From assembly GCA_023457715.1 (NCBI GenBank), contig JAEWKR010000009.1, positions 1 through 64,000 of the forward strand: a stretch of DNA of 64,000 nucleotides. The letters are read 5' to 3'. The translations under genes and the position numbers were made by a program. Position 1 is the first letter of the stretch. The number at the start of each line of letters is the position of its first letter. This document shows, piece after piece, positions 8,130 through 17,121 of the stretch. The stretch is from Verrucomicrobiota bacterium (GTDB taxonomy: Bacteria > Verrucomicrobiota > Verrucomicrobiia > Opitutales > Opitutaceae). The notes under the pieces were generated by a model that searched no databases, had not been told where the DNA came from, and worked only from the letters and a program-made list of their open reading frames with translations.

Positions 8130-9788
8130 ATGCTGCAAACGCTGCGAATCCGCAATCTCGCGCTGTTGGAGGAGGTCTCACTCGACTTCGAAGCGGGCTT
8201 CACCGCGGTGACGGGCGAAACCGGCGCGGGGAAGAGCATTCTGCTCGGCGCCCTGAGTCTGCTGGCCGGCGAGCGGGCGGATAAGACGATCATCCGCCAG
8301 GGCGCGCCGGCTTGTGACGTCGAGGCCGCTCTGTTTTTCGCCGATGCGAAGAAGATCGACGCCGTTCTGGCCGATCTGGAGCTGCCGCCTTCAGAGGAAG
8401 GGCTCGTCATCCTCAAGCGCAGCCTGCCCCGCGAGAAGGCGCCGAAGATCAGCGTGAACGGCAGCCTCGCAACGCTCGCTTCGTTGCAGCGCCTGGGCGA
8501 GCATTGGATCGATTTCCACGGTCCGAGCGAGCCGCGGCGACTCCTGAAAGGCAGTTGTCAGCTGGAACTGCTGGACCTGTTTGCCCGCGCGGTTGAACCG
8601 CTGGTCGCGTATCGCGCGGCGTACGACATCTGGCGCCAGCGCGTGAACGAACGCCAGCGGATCGCCCAGGAAACCAAGCTCTCACCCGACCAGATCGAGT
8701 TTCTCCGGGCCCAACTCGGGCACATCGACGCCTTGGAACTGACCGATGAGGCGATCGATGCGCTGGAGCGCGATTTTCAGCGCATGACCCGCGCGCAGGA
8801 ATTGATCGAGCTGAGCAGCCAGCTGGCAGGCGGGCTCGCCGGCGACGAAGGAGTGCAGGCCCGGGTGGGCGCGTTGCTGCGCGATGCCCGCCATCTGGAG
8901 TCGATCGATGCCGCGAGCAAGCCGCTGGCCGACCGCCTCGCCTCGGTGGCCGTCGAACTCAACGACCTCGGGGCTGAATTCTCGGGCCTGAGCCAGCAGC
9001 TGCAGTTTGACCCCGAACAGGCGGATGCGCTGGCCGCCAGGATGAACACGTGGCTGGAACTGAAGCGGAAGCACGGCCGCGAGCTGCGTCTGGTGGTCGC
9101 GGCGCGGGACGACATGCGCCGCCGCCTCGACGTGCAGGGCGATCTGGAAGGCACGCTCACGCGGCTCGACCAGGAGATCGTTGAGGCGGAGAAGGTCGCC
9201 CGGCGGCACGCGCAGACCTTGCGCGGGCTGCGTGAAAAGGCGGCTCGCGAGCTCTCCCGGACCGCCGCGCGCAGCATGGCCCAGCTGGGCTTCAAGAAGG
9301 CGGATTTCCACGTGCGGATCGTCCCGTTGTCGCAGCTCGGGCCGGCGGGCGACTGCGAGGTGGAGTTCCTGTTTTCGCCGAACGTGGGTGAAGCGCCGCT
9401 GCCTCTCCAGCGGATCGCGTCGAGCGGCGAACTCGCGCGCGTGATGCTCGCATTGAAAACCGTGCTGGCCGACTTGGATGACGTGCCGCTGCTCGTGTTC
9501 GACGAGGTTGACGCCAACGTGGGCGGCGAGATCGGCCGCGTCGTCGGCGAGAAAATGGCCGGGATTGCGCGCCACCACCAGGTCCTGTGCGTCACCCATC
9601 TGCCGCAGGTGGCGGCGCAGGCCACGTGTCACCTTGTCGTGCAAAAGGATCAGTCCCGGGATAGGGCCGTCGTCTCGATCGAGGCGATCCAGGCCAGTCG
9701 CAGGGCGCGCGTCAGCGAACTCGCCCGCATGCTGGGGGACCGGACCGCGAAGAGCGCGCTGGCGCATGCGGAGGAGTTGCTGGGTTAG
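8130..9788 (+). CDS. recN: DNA repair protein RecN
   Basis: RecN is an SMC-like ATPase that holds DNA ends during double-strand-break repair. ATG 8130 gives 552 residues, the usual length; a TTG at 8121 is a weaker alternative. It has the N-terminal TLRIRNLALLEEV, Walker A TGETGAGKS (about residues 28-36), a long coiled-coil middle, the ABC signature SSGELARVMLALK, Walker B LLVFDEVDANVGG and the D-loop/H-loop region CVTHLPQVAAQA. It appears monocistronic. Confidence 0.97.
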   Translation: MLQTLRIRNLALLEEVSLDFEAGFTAVTGETGAGKSILLGALSLLAGERADKTIIRQGAPACDVEAALFFADAKKIDAVLADLELPPSEEGLVILKRSLPREKAPKISVNGSLATLASLQRLGEHWIDFHGPSEPRRLLKGSCQLELLDLFARAVEPLVAYRAAYDIWRQRVNERQRIAQETKLSPDQIEFLRAQLGHIDALELTDEAIDALERDFQRMTRAQELIELSSQLAGGLAGDEGVQARVGALLRDARHLESIDAASKPLADRLASVAVELNDLGAEFSGLSQQLQFDPEQADALAARMNTWLELKRKHGRELRLVVAARDDMRRRLDVQGDLEGTLTRLDQEIVEAEKVARRHAQTLRGLREKAARELSRTAARSMAQLGFKKADFHVRIVPLSQLGPAGDCEVEFLFSPNVGEAPLPLQRIASSGELARVMLALKTVLADLDDVPLLVFDEVDANVGGEIGRVVGEKMAGIARHHQVLCVTHLPQVAAQATCHLVVQKDQSRDRAVVSIEAIQASRRARVSELARMLGDRTAKSALAHAEELLG

Positions 9789-9798
9789 GGGACGCGGC

Positions 9799-9933
9799 AA
9801 ATCCCAAACGTCCAAACGTCCAAATCCCAAAAAAATCCCAATGCCCAAAATTCAAAACGGGCACGGAGAGACACTGGGTATTGTGATTTGAGATTTCTTT
9901 GGGATTTGGGCGCTTGGACTTTTGGGATTTCCC
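9799..9933. repeat. AAATCCCAA-word inverted repeat, empty copy 1
   Basis: The left arm (9799-9859) reads AAATCCCAAACGTCC..CCAAATCCCAAAAAAATCCCAA. After a short spacer the right arm (9875-9933) is an imperfect reverse complement with the same word order (TTTGGGATTTGG, TTGGACTTTTGGGATTT). The arms match those flanking the four-helix-bundle gene at 54844-55355, but here no gene lies between them. It occupies the recN-xylB gap. Confidence 0.9.
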
Positions 9934-10022
9934 CGCCCCGGGGTTGGTCCAATGAATGACCGGTTTTCCCATTGAACGCCCGCCTACGATCCAGGCACCC
10001 TCCCTTTTCGCTTTCCTCCAAC

Positions 10023-11543
10023 ATGTCTCTCTTCATCGGCATCGATTCCGGCACACAAAGCGTCAAGGCAGTCGTCCTTGATCTTGAAACGCGGCGCGTG
10101 GTCGCGGAGGCGCGAGCCCCGCACACCTTGATCGCAGGACTGCCCGTCGGGCACATGGAGCAGAATCCCCAGGAGTGGGCTGACGCCATGGATCGCGTGA
10201 TCATGGAGGTCGCGCAAAAGATCGATCGTTCCCGCGTGCGCGGCATCGGCGTGTCCGGCCAGCAGCACGGTTTCGTGCCGCTCGACGCCCAGGGCCAGGT
10301 GATCCGGGCGGCCAAGCTGTGGTGCGATACCAGCACCGCGCCGGAATGCGCGATCATCACCAAAAAGCTCGGGGGGCCGAAGGCGGCGATCCGGAAGACC
10401 GGGAATCTCATTTTGCCCGGCTTCACCGCCGCCAAGATCCTCTGGCTCAAGCGTCACGAACCCGCGAACTACCGGCGCCTGCGCCACGTCCTGCTGCCGC
10501 ACGATTTCCTGAATTTTCACCTCACCGGCAACACCTTCATGGAGTACGGTGATGCCTCCGGAACCGCCCTGATGGACGTCAAGACCCGCAAGTGGTCAAA
10601 GGACGTGATTCAAGCCATCGACAAGAATCTGGCGGACTGGCTTCCGGCGATCAGCGGTTCGGACCGTGCCGCGGGAACCCTTCGTCCGCAGCTTGCGGAA
10701 CGCTATGGGCTCTCGGCGGACGTGGTCGTCAGCGCCGGCGGCGGCGACAACATGATGGGCGCCATCGGCACGGGCAACGTCAGCGCGGGCGTGGTCACCG
10801 CCAGCTTCGGCACCAGCGGGACCATCTACGCGTATGCCGCCAAGCCGGTGATTGATCCCCAGGGCGAGATCGCCGCGTTCTGCTCGTCGACCGGCGGCTG
10901 GTTGCCGCTCCTCTGCACGATGAATGTCACCACCGTGACCGAGCAGATCCGCTCCCTCTTCGGTTACGACCATGGCGCGCTGGAGGCCGCGGTGAATGGG
11001 GCGCCGGTGGGTGCGAACGGCCTCACGCTGCTCCCGTACTTCGCGGGCGAACGGACGCCCAACGTGCCGGACGGTTCGGGCGTCTGGCTTGGGCTCAACC
11101 AGACCACGCTCACCCGCGGTCACATGGCGCGCAGCGCGATGGAAGGCGTGACCATGGGCATGAACTATGGATTGCGCCGGCTCGCCGATCTCGGCGTGAA
11201 GCCGAAGGAAATCCGGGTCACCGGCGGTGGCGCCAAGTCGGCCGGCTGGCGTCAGATCATGGCTGACATCTTCGGCGTGCCCGTCGTCGGCATGGTCGAG
11301 GATGAAGGCGCCGCCCTGGGCGGCGCGCTTCAGGCGGCGTGGTGCGTGGCGCGACGCGACAACGCGAAAGCCGCCATCACCGACTTCACCAATGGCACGG
11401 TCGCGTTGAAGGAAGAGTCCCGTTGTGTGCCGAACAAGGCCAACGTCGCCCGGTACCGCGAACTCCAGGCACTGCAGGACAAGCTGAGCCTGAGCCTGCG
11501 CGAGGTCTTCGTCGCGCAGCGCAAGTTTGCGGCGAAAGCCTGA
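10023..11543 (+). CDS. xylB: Xylulokinase
   Basis: XylB phosphorylates D-xylulose to xylulose 5-phosphate, which feeds the pentose phosphate pathway. ATG 10023 gives 506 residues. FGGY-kinase features are the N-terminal ATPase loop GIDSGTQSVKAVV, the substrate segment GHMEQNPQEWADAM, GISGQQHGFVPLD, DNMMGAIGTGNV and the C-terminal GGGAKSAGWRQIMADIFG. No xylose isomerase or transporter lies nearby. The closest functional partner in the window is transketolase at 25681. Another FGGY substrate is possible, but the motif set is that of XylB. Confidence 0.92.
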   Translation: MSLFIGIDSGTQSVKAVVLDLETRRVVAEARAPHTLIAGLPVGHMEQNPQEWADAMDRVIMEVAQKIDRSRVRGIGVSGQQHGFVPLDAQGQVIRAAKLWCDTSTAPECAIITKKLGGPKAAIRKTGNLILPGFTAAKILWLKRHEPANYRRLRHVLLPHDFLNFHLTGNTFMEYGDASGTALMDVKTRKWSKDVIQAIDKNLADWLPAISGSDRAAGTLRPQLAERYGLSADVVVSAGGGDNMMGAIGTGNVSAGVVTASFGTSGTIYAYAAKPVIDPQGEIAAFCSSTGGWLPLLCTMNVTTVTEQIRSLFGYDHGALEAAVNGAPVGANGLTLLPYFAGERTPNVPDGSGVWLGLNQTTLTRGHMARSAMEGVTMGMNYGLRRLADLGVKPKEIRVTGGGAKSAGWRQIMADIFGVPVVGMVEDEGAALGGALQAAWCVARRDNAKAAITDFTNGTVALKEESRCVPNKANVARYRELQALQDKLSLSLREVFVAQRKFAAKA

Positions 11544-11550
11544 GGTAAGT

Positions 11551-11573
11551 TGTCCCGCCTTTAGGCGGAATGC
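11551..11573. repeat. Short hairpin repeat CCCGCCTTTAGGCGG, copy 2
   Basis: CCGCC-TTTA-GGCGG followed by AATGC lies 8 bp after the xylB stop. It matches the element at 7617-7650 in flanks and position, with compensatory differences in the stem. Confidence 0.6.
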
Positions 11574-11606
11574 CTTTCCTCACGCGCCCGGACCCGCTTG
11601 ATACCG

Positions 11607-11640
11607 CGGCCGCACGAAGGTGTTCGTGCGGCCGTTTTTC
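11607..11640 (+). terminator. Rho-independent terminator of xylB
   Basis: CGGCCGCACGAA, loop GGTG, TTCGTGCGGCCG and then TTTTT form a perfect 12-bp stem with a U-tract, about 65 bp after the xylB stop. Confidence 0.93.
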
Positions 11641-11714
11641 TGGCGGGGAGGCTTCCACGTCGGAAGCGTTCCGTTTGAGCCCCGAAGGCCGCGATGGCTC
11701 GTGAAGACAACGGA

Positions 11715-11760
11715 GGCGGGCGGGCCGCCCGCGGTCCAGTTTGCGGGCAGCTCGCCCGCA
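11715..11760. repeat. GC-palindrome repeat copy between xylB and the 11767 gene
   Basis: GGCGGGCGGGCCGCCCGCGGTCCA is followed by a second, shorter GCGGGCAGCTCGCCCGC hairpin. The core is the same as in the 58-bp array at 7871 and the copies at 19018-19165. Confidence 0.75.
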
Positions 11761-11766
11761 TTCCGC

Positions 11767-12393
11767 TTATCCGCGTCGGGCGAGCAGCTGGCGCGCGACG
11801 GTCGTGGGGTCGAAGCTGGCGGGGCCCACGGCGGTGCCGACGGTTGGCTCGTACAGCGCGAGTTCACCTTCGGGGGTAAGCCACGTCAGGACCTCGGCCA
11901 CGCCGTCGCGCACGGGGACACACAGAATCCGGGGCCGCGCCTCGGCCACCAATGCGGCCACCGCCTGGATCGCTTGCGCGCGCTCGACGGCGGTAGCGGT
12001 CGGGGAAGGTTCGAAGCCATGCCGCCCGCCGGAAGCGGTCCACCGCGCGAGTGCGCGATCGAACCCCTCCTGCACGCCGGCGTGGATCGGAAAGACGCCA
12101 ATGAACAGATCGCGGCCGAAGTTGCGGTGGCGCCACCGCACCACCGCGATGGTGTGCCGGGCCCCCGACGGAAGTCGTACTGTCGCAGCGCGCGCGACCA
12201 CTCCGGGAAAGGTCTGCCGCAGCTTCTGGAGGTACGCCGCTGTGCTCGGATAACAGCCGTTCGCGACGTAACGGTCGTCCGGCCACCAAGGAGGCCGCGG
12301 GTCGGTGTGCGTCCCCTCGCCACGAACGGCGGTCACCGCGCCCAGGACGAGGAGGAAGGGAAGGACGGTCGCGAGCAAGGCGTGCAAGTTCAT
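11767..12393 (-). CDS. Secreted protein of unknown function
   Basis: Not recognised. The start at 12393 is chosen because it begins a signal peptide (MNLHALLATVLPFLLVLG...); the product has 208 residues. The mature part has a Trp/Pro-rich start, then NGCYPSTAAYLQKL, RHTIAVVRWRHRNFGRDLF and a long C-terminal half with FDPTTVARQLLARRG. A Cys at a helix start followed by a His before a hydrophobic strand is reminiscent of papain-like folds, but this is only an impression. The gene is divergent from the MocR regulator, with 55 bp between starts, so the two may share a control region. Confidence 0.6.
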   Translation of the reverse strand: MNLHALLATVLPFLLVLGAVTAVRGEGTHTDPRPPWWPDDRYVANGCYPSTAAYLQKLRQTFPGVVARAATVRLPSGARHTIAVVRWRHRNFGRDLFIGVFPIHAGVQEGFDRALARWTASGGRHGFEPSPTATAVERAQAIQAVAALVAEARPRILCVPVRDGVAEVLTWLTPEGELALYEPTVGTAVGPASFDPTTVARQLLARRG

Positions 12394-12448
12394 GCTCGCA
12401 GCGTACGCTGAAGTTGCTCTCCCATGTAGGCCCACTCCCGTCAAAACG

Positions 12449-13906
12449 ATGGTACCACTTTCCGCCCTGCCCGGGACCCGCGGGCTGCCGCCGGCAACCC
12501 TCAGCCTGCTGCGGCTGGATGCGCGGGCGGCAAAGCCGCTGCAGCAGCAGTTGCTGGAGCAGCTCCGGGGGGCGATTCTCGATCAGTCCCTCCGCCCGCG
12601 GCAGCAACTGCCGTCCTCGCGAGCCCTTGCCGCCCAGCTCGGCGTGTCGCGCAACACCGTGCTCGCCGTATTCGACCAGCTCATCAGCGAGGGTTACCTG
12701 CAGGGATCACGCGGATCGGGAACGTATATCTCAGCGGAGTTGCCGGAGACGTTCATGCGGCCGGTTGGCCGGTCTGTCCCGGTGGCGCCCGTCCGGGCAG
12801 CGGCGGTGCCACCTCCCTCACTCGTGCCCCGTCCATTTCGGCCGTGCATGCCGTCCGTGGCTGAGTTTCCCCTTGAAACGTGGGAACGGCTGCGTCGGCG
12901 CGTCCTGAATCGCAAGGGCTCGCGGCTGCTGATGTACTGCTCTCCGGCGGGGGATGAACAGCTGCGGGAGCAGATTGCCCTTTATCTCCGGGATCATCGC
13001 GGTGTTCGGTGCGATCCTGCGCAGGTGATCGTCACCGCCGGCGCGCAGCAGGCGTTCGGGCTTATCGGCCGGGCCATGGCGCGGCGCGGCCAGGCGATCT
13101 GGTTCGAGGATCCCGGCTATATCGAGGCCCGCCTCGCGTTCGAGAACAGCGGGCTTGTGATCGTGCCTCAGGCGGTCGATTCGGAAGGTCTCACGGTCCC
13201 GACCTGGACGACCGGTGCGCCGCAACTCGTCTACACGACGCCCTCCCGCCAGTTCCCGCTCGGTCACACCATGTCGCTGGCCCGCCGGATGGCGTGGCTG
13301 CGGTTCGCCGCCGAGCATCAGGCGTGGATCGTGGAGGACGACTATGACAGCGAGTTTCGCTATGAAGGACGCCCGTTGCCCTCGTTGCAGGGCCTGCTGC
13401 CCGAGGCGCGGGTGATTTACGTGGGCACGTTCAGCAAGGCCTTGTTCCCTTCGTTGCGCATGGGCTACGTCGTCGCGCCGATCGAGCGGCTGCGGGCATT
13501 CTGGGAAGCGAAAGAAACGGCGGACCTCCACGCGCCGGCGATCGATCAGGCCGTCGTGGCGGCCTTCATGCGCGAGGGCCATTTTGTCCGGCACCTGCGC
13601 GCGATGCGGACGCTTTATGCGGAACGAGCGGAGGTGTTCGCCGAGGCGGCCAGAAAGGAATGGCGCGGCCTCGTGACGCTCGACTCCATCGGCGCCGGAT
13701 TGAACGTGGCCGGATGGGTCGACGAGGACCGGGTGGAACGACTTTCGGAGGCGGCGCGCGCCCGCGGGTATGAGGCGATCCCGGTGAGCCGTTACGCCGT
13801 CACCGCCAAGGTGCGCCCCGGCTTCTTCTTTGGTTTCGGGGCCTATCCCCCGGCCCTGATCCGCCGAAGCGCGCACGAACTCGGGCGCTTTTGGCGGAGC
13901 GCTTGA
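12449..13906 (+). CDS. MocR/PdxR-type transcriptional regulator (GntR HTH plus aminotransferase domain)
   Basis: MocR proteins are DNA-binding regulators fused to a fold-type-I PLP aminotransferase that senses PLP or amino compounds. ATG 12449 gives 485 residues; the frame is open upstream, but that part would run through the divergent gene's promoter. The winged helix lies at about residues 28-95 (PLQQQLLEQLRGAIL, LAAQLGVSRNTVLAVFDQL, YLQGSRGSGTYIS). The PLP domain follows, with VTAGAQQAFGLIGRA, EDDYDSEFRYEGRPLPSLQ and FSKALFPSLRMGY, where the Lys would bind PLP. The amine oxidase starts 34 bp downstream and is the likely target or partner. Confidence 0.92.
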   Translation: MVPLSALPGTRGLPPATLSLLRLDARAAKPLQQQLLEQLRGAILDQSLRPRQQLPSSRALAAQLGVSRNTVLAVFDQLISEGYLQGSRGSGTYISAELPETFMRPVGRSVPVAPVRAAAVPPPSLVPRPFRPCMPSVAEFPLETWERLRRRVLNRKGSRLLMYCSPAGDEQLREQIALYLRDHRGVRCDPAQVIVTAGAQQAFGLIGRAMARRGQAIWFEDPGYIEARLAFENSGLVIVPQAVDSEGLTVPTWTTGAPQLVYTTPSRQFPLGHTMSLARRMAWLRFAAEHQAWIVEDDYDSEFRYEGRPLPSLQGLLPEARVIYVGTFSKALFPSLRMGYVVAPIERLRAFWEAKETADLHAPAIDQAVVAAFMREGHFVRHLRAMRTLYAERAEVFAEAARKEWRGLVTLDSIGAGLNVAGWVDEDRVERLSEAARARGYEAIPVSRYAVTAKVRPGFFFGFGAYPPALIRRSAHELGRFWRSA

Positions 13907-13940
13907 CCGCACCGACCGCCGGGCCCGGGGTCTAGGTGCC

Positions 13941-15236
13941 ATGGCCCGACGAATTGCTGATGTGATTGTGGTGGGCGCCGGCGTTGCCGGACTGAGCGTC
14001 GCCGCGGAACTCAGTCGGCGGGGGCTCACCGTCATTCTGCTCGAGGCGCGGGAACGCCTGGGCGGTCGGGTGCACACGGAGCGGCCCCGCGGGTGGCGCG
14101 AACCGGTGGAGTTGGGCGCGCAGTTTGTGCACGAAGGGAATGAAGCTTTTTGCGGCTTCCTGCGCCAGCACGGCATCAGGACCGTCACCGCCCCGGGCAG
14201 GCATTGGCGCCTCGCAGACGGGGTCTGGGCGCCCGTTGACATCACGCGCCGGGTGGCTGCGGTCACCGCGCAGATACCCGAGCGCACGCCGGCGTCGTTT
14301 GCCGGCTTTCTGCGCCGTCGGGGAAAGAAGCTGGATCCCGTTGATCGGGAGATGGCGGTCGGTTTCGTGGAGGAGTTCAACGGCGCCCCGCTGGCCGACA
14401 TGAGTGCCGCGGCGGTGGCGGGGGCGACCCTGGATGACGACGGACAGTATATCGTGCCCGACGGGTACGATCGCTTCGTGTACGCACTGGCCTCGACGAT
14501 CCATCTGCCGCGGACGCGAATATTCCTCGAGGCGCCGGTCAAACGGATCGCGTGGGCGAAGCGCGAGGTCCGGGTGCAGACGGCACGGCGCACGTTTGTC
14601 GCGGCGGCGGCCGTCATCACCGTCCCGGCTGGGGTGCTGCAGGCTGGTCCCGGCAAGGCGGGCGGCATCGCGTTTGCTCCGGATATCCCCGGCGTCCTCA
14701 AGCGGGTGAGGGGAATCGGCATCGGCCATGTGATCCGCCTCTCGTTTCGCTTTGACCGCCGGCAGTGGCCGCGACTGTTTCCCCCGGCGTTGCGGGAGGC
14801 GGCCGCGGGAGGATTCGGTTTTCTGCACACGCAGACCGACGGCGTCCCGGTGTGGTGGTCGCTCTCTCAAGAGCCCACCCTGACCGGTTGGGCTGGCGGT
14901 CCGCGCGCGGAGCAGCTCGCACGCCGCAACGACGCGGCGCTTGCGAAGATCGCGCTCGACTCGGCGGCGGCCTGCTTCGGGCAGCCCCGGAACGCGTTTG
15001 CAGCGGCTCTTCGCGGGGTGGTGACGCACAACTGGTCGCGGGATCCGTACAGCCGAGGTGGATACAGCTATATCCGGGTGGGTAACGACGATGCCGCCCG
15101 CGAGTTCCGCCAGCCGGTGAAGGACACGCTTTTCTTTGCCGGCGAGGCGACCGCGGAGGGAGACGAGGTCGGCACCGTGCATGGCGCGTATGCCAGCGGC
15201 CTGAGGGTGGCCAGCGAAGTCTGCGCCGCGGTGTGA
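13941..15236 (+). CDS. FAD-dependent amine oxidase
   Basis: This is a flavin monoamine-oxidase family protein (431 residues). It has the N-terminal dinucleotide-binding GAGVAGLSVAAELSRRG, the following EARERLGGRVHT motif typical of FAD amine oxidases, and a C-terminal FAD-contact block FFAGEATAEGDEVGTVHGAY. These proteins oxidise amines or polyamines to aldehyde plus ammonia and hydrogen peroxide. No signal peptide is seen, so it is probably cytoplasmic. The substrate is unknown; the preceding MocR regulator suggests control by an amine or amino-acid-derived signal. Confidence 0.9.
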   Translation: MARRIADVIVVGAGVAGLSVAAELSRRGLTVILLEARERLGGRVHTERPRGWREPVELGAQFVHEGNEAFCGFLRQHGIRTVTAPGRHWRLADGVWAPVDITRRVAAVTAQIPERTPASFAGFLRRRGKKLDPVDREMAVGFVEEFNGAPLADMSAAAVAGATLDDDGQYIVPDGYDRFVYALASTIHLPRTRIFLEAPVKRIAWAKREVRVQTARRTFVAAAAVITVPAGVLQAGPGKAGGIAFAPDIPGVLKRVRGIGIGHVIRLSFRFDRRQWPRLFPPALREAAAGGFGFLHTQTDGVPVWWSLSQEPTLTGWAGGPRAEQLARRNDAALAKIALDSAAACFGQPRNAFAAALRGVVTHNWSRDPYSRGGYSYIRVGNDDAAREFRQPVKDTLFFAGEATAEGDEVGTVHGAYASGLRVASEVCAAV

Positions 15237-15378
15237 GGGGGGAAGGAAGGGAATGAGGGAGTGAGGGAGTGAGGGTCGATCCCTCAATCCCTAACTCCCT
15301 GACTCCCTCAATCCCTCAATCCCTCATTCCCTCCCTCCCTCATTCCCTCCATCCCTCATTCCCTCCATCCCTCCCTCA
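15237..15378. repeat. 8-bp-period inverted arms (GGGAGTGA/CCCTCANT) between convergent genes
   Basis: The left arm (15239-15274) is purine-rich with GGGAGTGA units. After the short loop TCGAT, the right arm (15280-15375) has about twelve octamers of the type CCCTCAAT, CCCTCATT and CCCTCCAT. Two convergent genes end here, and the last octamer supplies the stop codon of the leftward gene. A related element is at 38672-38745, and a one-arm version is at 56440-56475. The paired arms could act as a bidirectional terminator. Confidence 0.9.
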
Positions 15379-16206
15379 CCGCGCGAAGAACGGATTGTGC
15401 GTTTTTTCCTGCACCAGCGTTGTGAGCGGACCATGCCCGCACGCGAACACGGTGTCGCGCGGGAGGCTCATCAGCTTCACCTGGTTGTTGCGGTATTGTT
15501 CCTTGTAGGCCGCCGGGGTGGGGGCGCCACCCATGGACGAGGAGAAGAGAGAGTCGCCCACGACCGCCATCGGCCAGCTGAGCCCGGTGATGAAATAGCT
15601 CGTCTGCCCCGGCGAGTGACCGGGCGTATACAACGTCTTGATGGCGACCACGCCGAGGTGGAAGTGGGCGTTCTCCTTGAAGGTCTTCGCGCCGGGATGG
15701 GAGACGGGCTCGACCTCGCTCGACCACACCTCGGCCTTGGTGCTGTCGGCGAGTCGCGCCAGGTCGGCGACATGGTCCTCGTGGGTGTGGGTGATGAAGA
15801 GGTAGCGCAGGGTCAGGCCTTCCGCGGCGATGAGATCGAGCATGGGTTCCGCACTCGGTCCGGTGTCAAAGGCCGCTGCGATGCGTTCGCGGGGATCCCA
15901 GATCAGGTAGCTGTTAACCGTCATGTCGCCATAGGCGCCGTTGAACGCGGCGAACGCTCGCGGGAAGACCGGCTGCTGCGGATACCACCGTTTGTGCGCG
16001 AGATCCTCCAGCGCGTTGGGCGAAAGTCGGAGATGACGCGCGACCCGCCTCAGGACAGCGTCCAACGGTTTGCCCGCCTTGATGGCGTTCAGGTCCTCCA
16101 GCGAAACCTCCGCCCGTTTGGCGAGGTCTGCGTCGGCGATCCCCATGCCCCGTTGGGCCTTGTTGATGACGTCGTTGAAATTGTCTTCGAGCGGGATGCG
16201 CGGCAT
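15376..16206 (-). CDS. HTH-metallo-beta-lactamase-fold hydrolase fusion
   Basis: ATG 16206 gives 276 residues; the longer open frame upstream only translates the GAACATC repeat into MFDVRCS-like units and is rejected. Residues about 15-65 look like a Cro/CI-type helix-turn-helix (DADLAKRAEVSLEDLNAIKAG ... VARHLRLSPNALEDLA). The rest is a complete MBL domain of the glyoxalase II type: THTHEDH, the His of TPGHSPGQ, VGDSLF and ACGHGPL provide all metal ligands. It is expected to hydrolyse a thioester, lactone or related substrate, possibly regulated by or regulating through the HTH. The stop codon lies in the adjoining octamer repeat. Confidence 0.82.
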   Translation of the reverse strand: MPRIPLEDNFNDVINKAQRGMGIADADLAKRAEVSLEDLNAIKAGKPLDAVLRRVARHLRLSPNALEDLAHKRWYPQQPVFPRAFAAFNGAYGDMTVNSYLIWDPRERIAAAFDTGPSAEPMLDLIAAEGLTLRYLFITHTHEDHVADLARLADSTKAEVWSSEVEPVSHPGAKTFKENAHFHLGVVAIKTLYTPGHSPGQTSYFITGLSWPMAVVGDSLFSSSMGGAPTPAAYKEQYRNNQVKLMSLPRDTVFACGHGPLTTLVQEKTHNPFFAR

Positions 16207-16567
<361 letters not shown>

Positions 16568-16957
16568 ATGCTGATCAAAGGAATCCTCAACCCCGCCGTG
16601 TTGTCCTTGCTGGCGCGGGTCCGACACACAAACGCGTTGGTGATTGCGGATCGGGGGTTTCCTTCCTGGCACGGGTTGGAGACGGTCGACCTTTCGCTGG
16701 TCGATGACGTGCCGACGGTGCTGCAGGTGCTGGCGGCGGTGCGGGCGAACTTCACCGTCGCCGAAGCGTGCATGGCCGAGGAGTTCCTGAAGGCGAATAC
16801 CGATCAGACGCGCCAGAAGTTCGCGGCCGCGCTCGCCGGGGTGAAACTGACCCATGAGCCGCACGTCGCTTTCAAGCGGCGGGTGCCGCTGGCCGTCGGT
16901 CTCATCCGTACCGGCGACACGACCCAATACGCGAACCTGATCCTGATCTCGGGCTGA
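16568..16957 (+). CDS. RbsD/FucU family sugar mutarotase
   Basis: RbsD and FucU interconvert the ring or anomeric forms of ribose or fucose after uptake. ATG 16568 gives 129 residues. Family features are the N-terminal LIKGILNPAVLSLLARVRHTNALVIADRGFP, which has the conserved His and Asp of the active site, and the C-terminal LIRTGDTTQYANLILISG. The actual sugar is not determined by what can be seen. The SDR 165 bp downstream may act in the same sugar-acid or sugar pathway. A GATTTAT repeat begins at the stop. Confidence 0.85.
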   Translation: MLIKGILNPAVLSLLARVRHTNALVIADRGFPSWHGLETVDLSLVDDVPTVLQVLAAVRANFTVAEACMAEEFLKANTDQTRQKFAAALAGVKLTHEPHVAFKRRVPLAVGLIRTGDTTQYANLILISG

Positions 16958-17055
16958 GGGATTTATGATTTACGATTCGTGATTGGAACGGTGTTCGCCG
17001 CTCCCTCTGGAGGCCGGCTCGAATCATAAATCAAAATTCGAAAATATAAATCCCC
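16958..17055. repeat. Heptad-word inverted repeat, GATTTAT family, copy 2
   Basis: The left arm starts 3 bp after the stop (GATTTATGATTTACGATTCGTGATT). The right arm at 17031-17052 reads GAATCATAAATCAAAATTCG. The spacer of about 35 bp is GC-rich. Arms and position match copy 1 at 1933-2023. Confidence 0.85.
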
Positions 17056-17121
17056 AGAGGACACGTGTCCTTGTTTTGCGGTTGCCAGCACCCCGGGCGT
17101 GCGCATTTGTGCGTCATCCTC

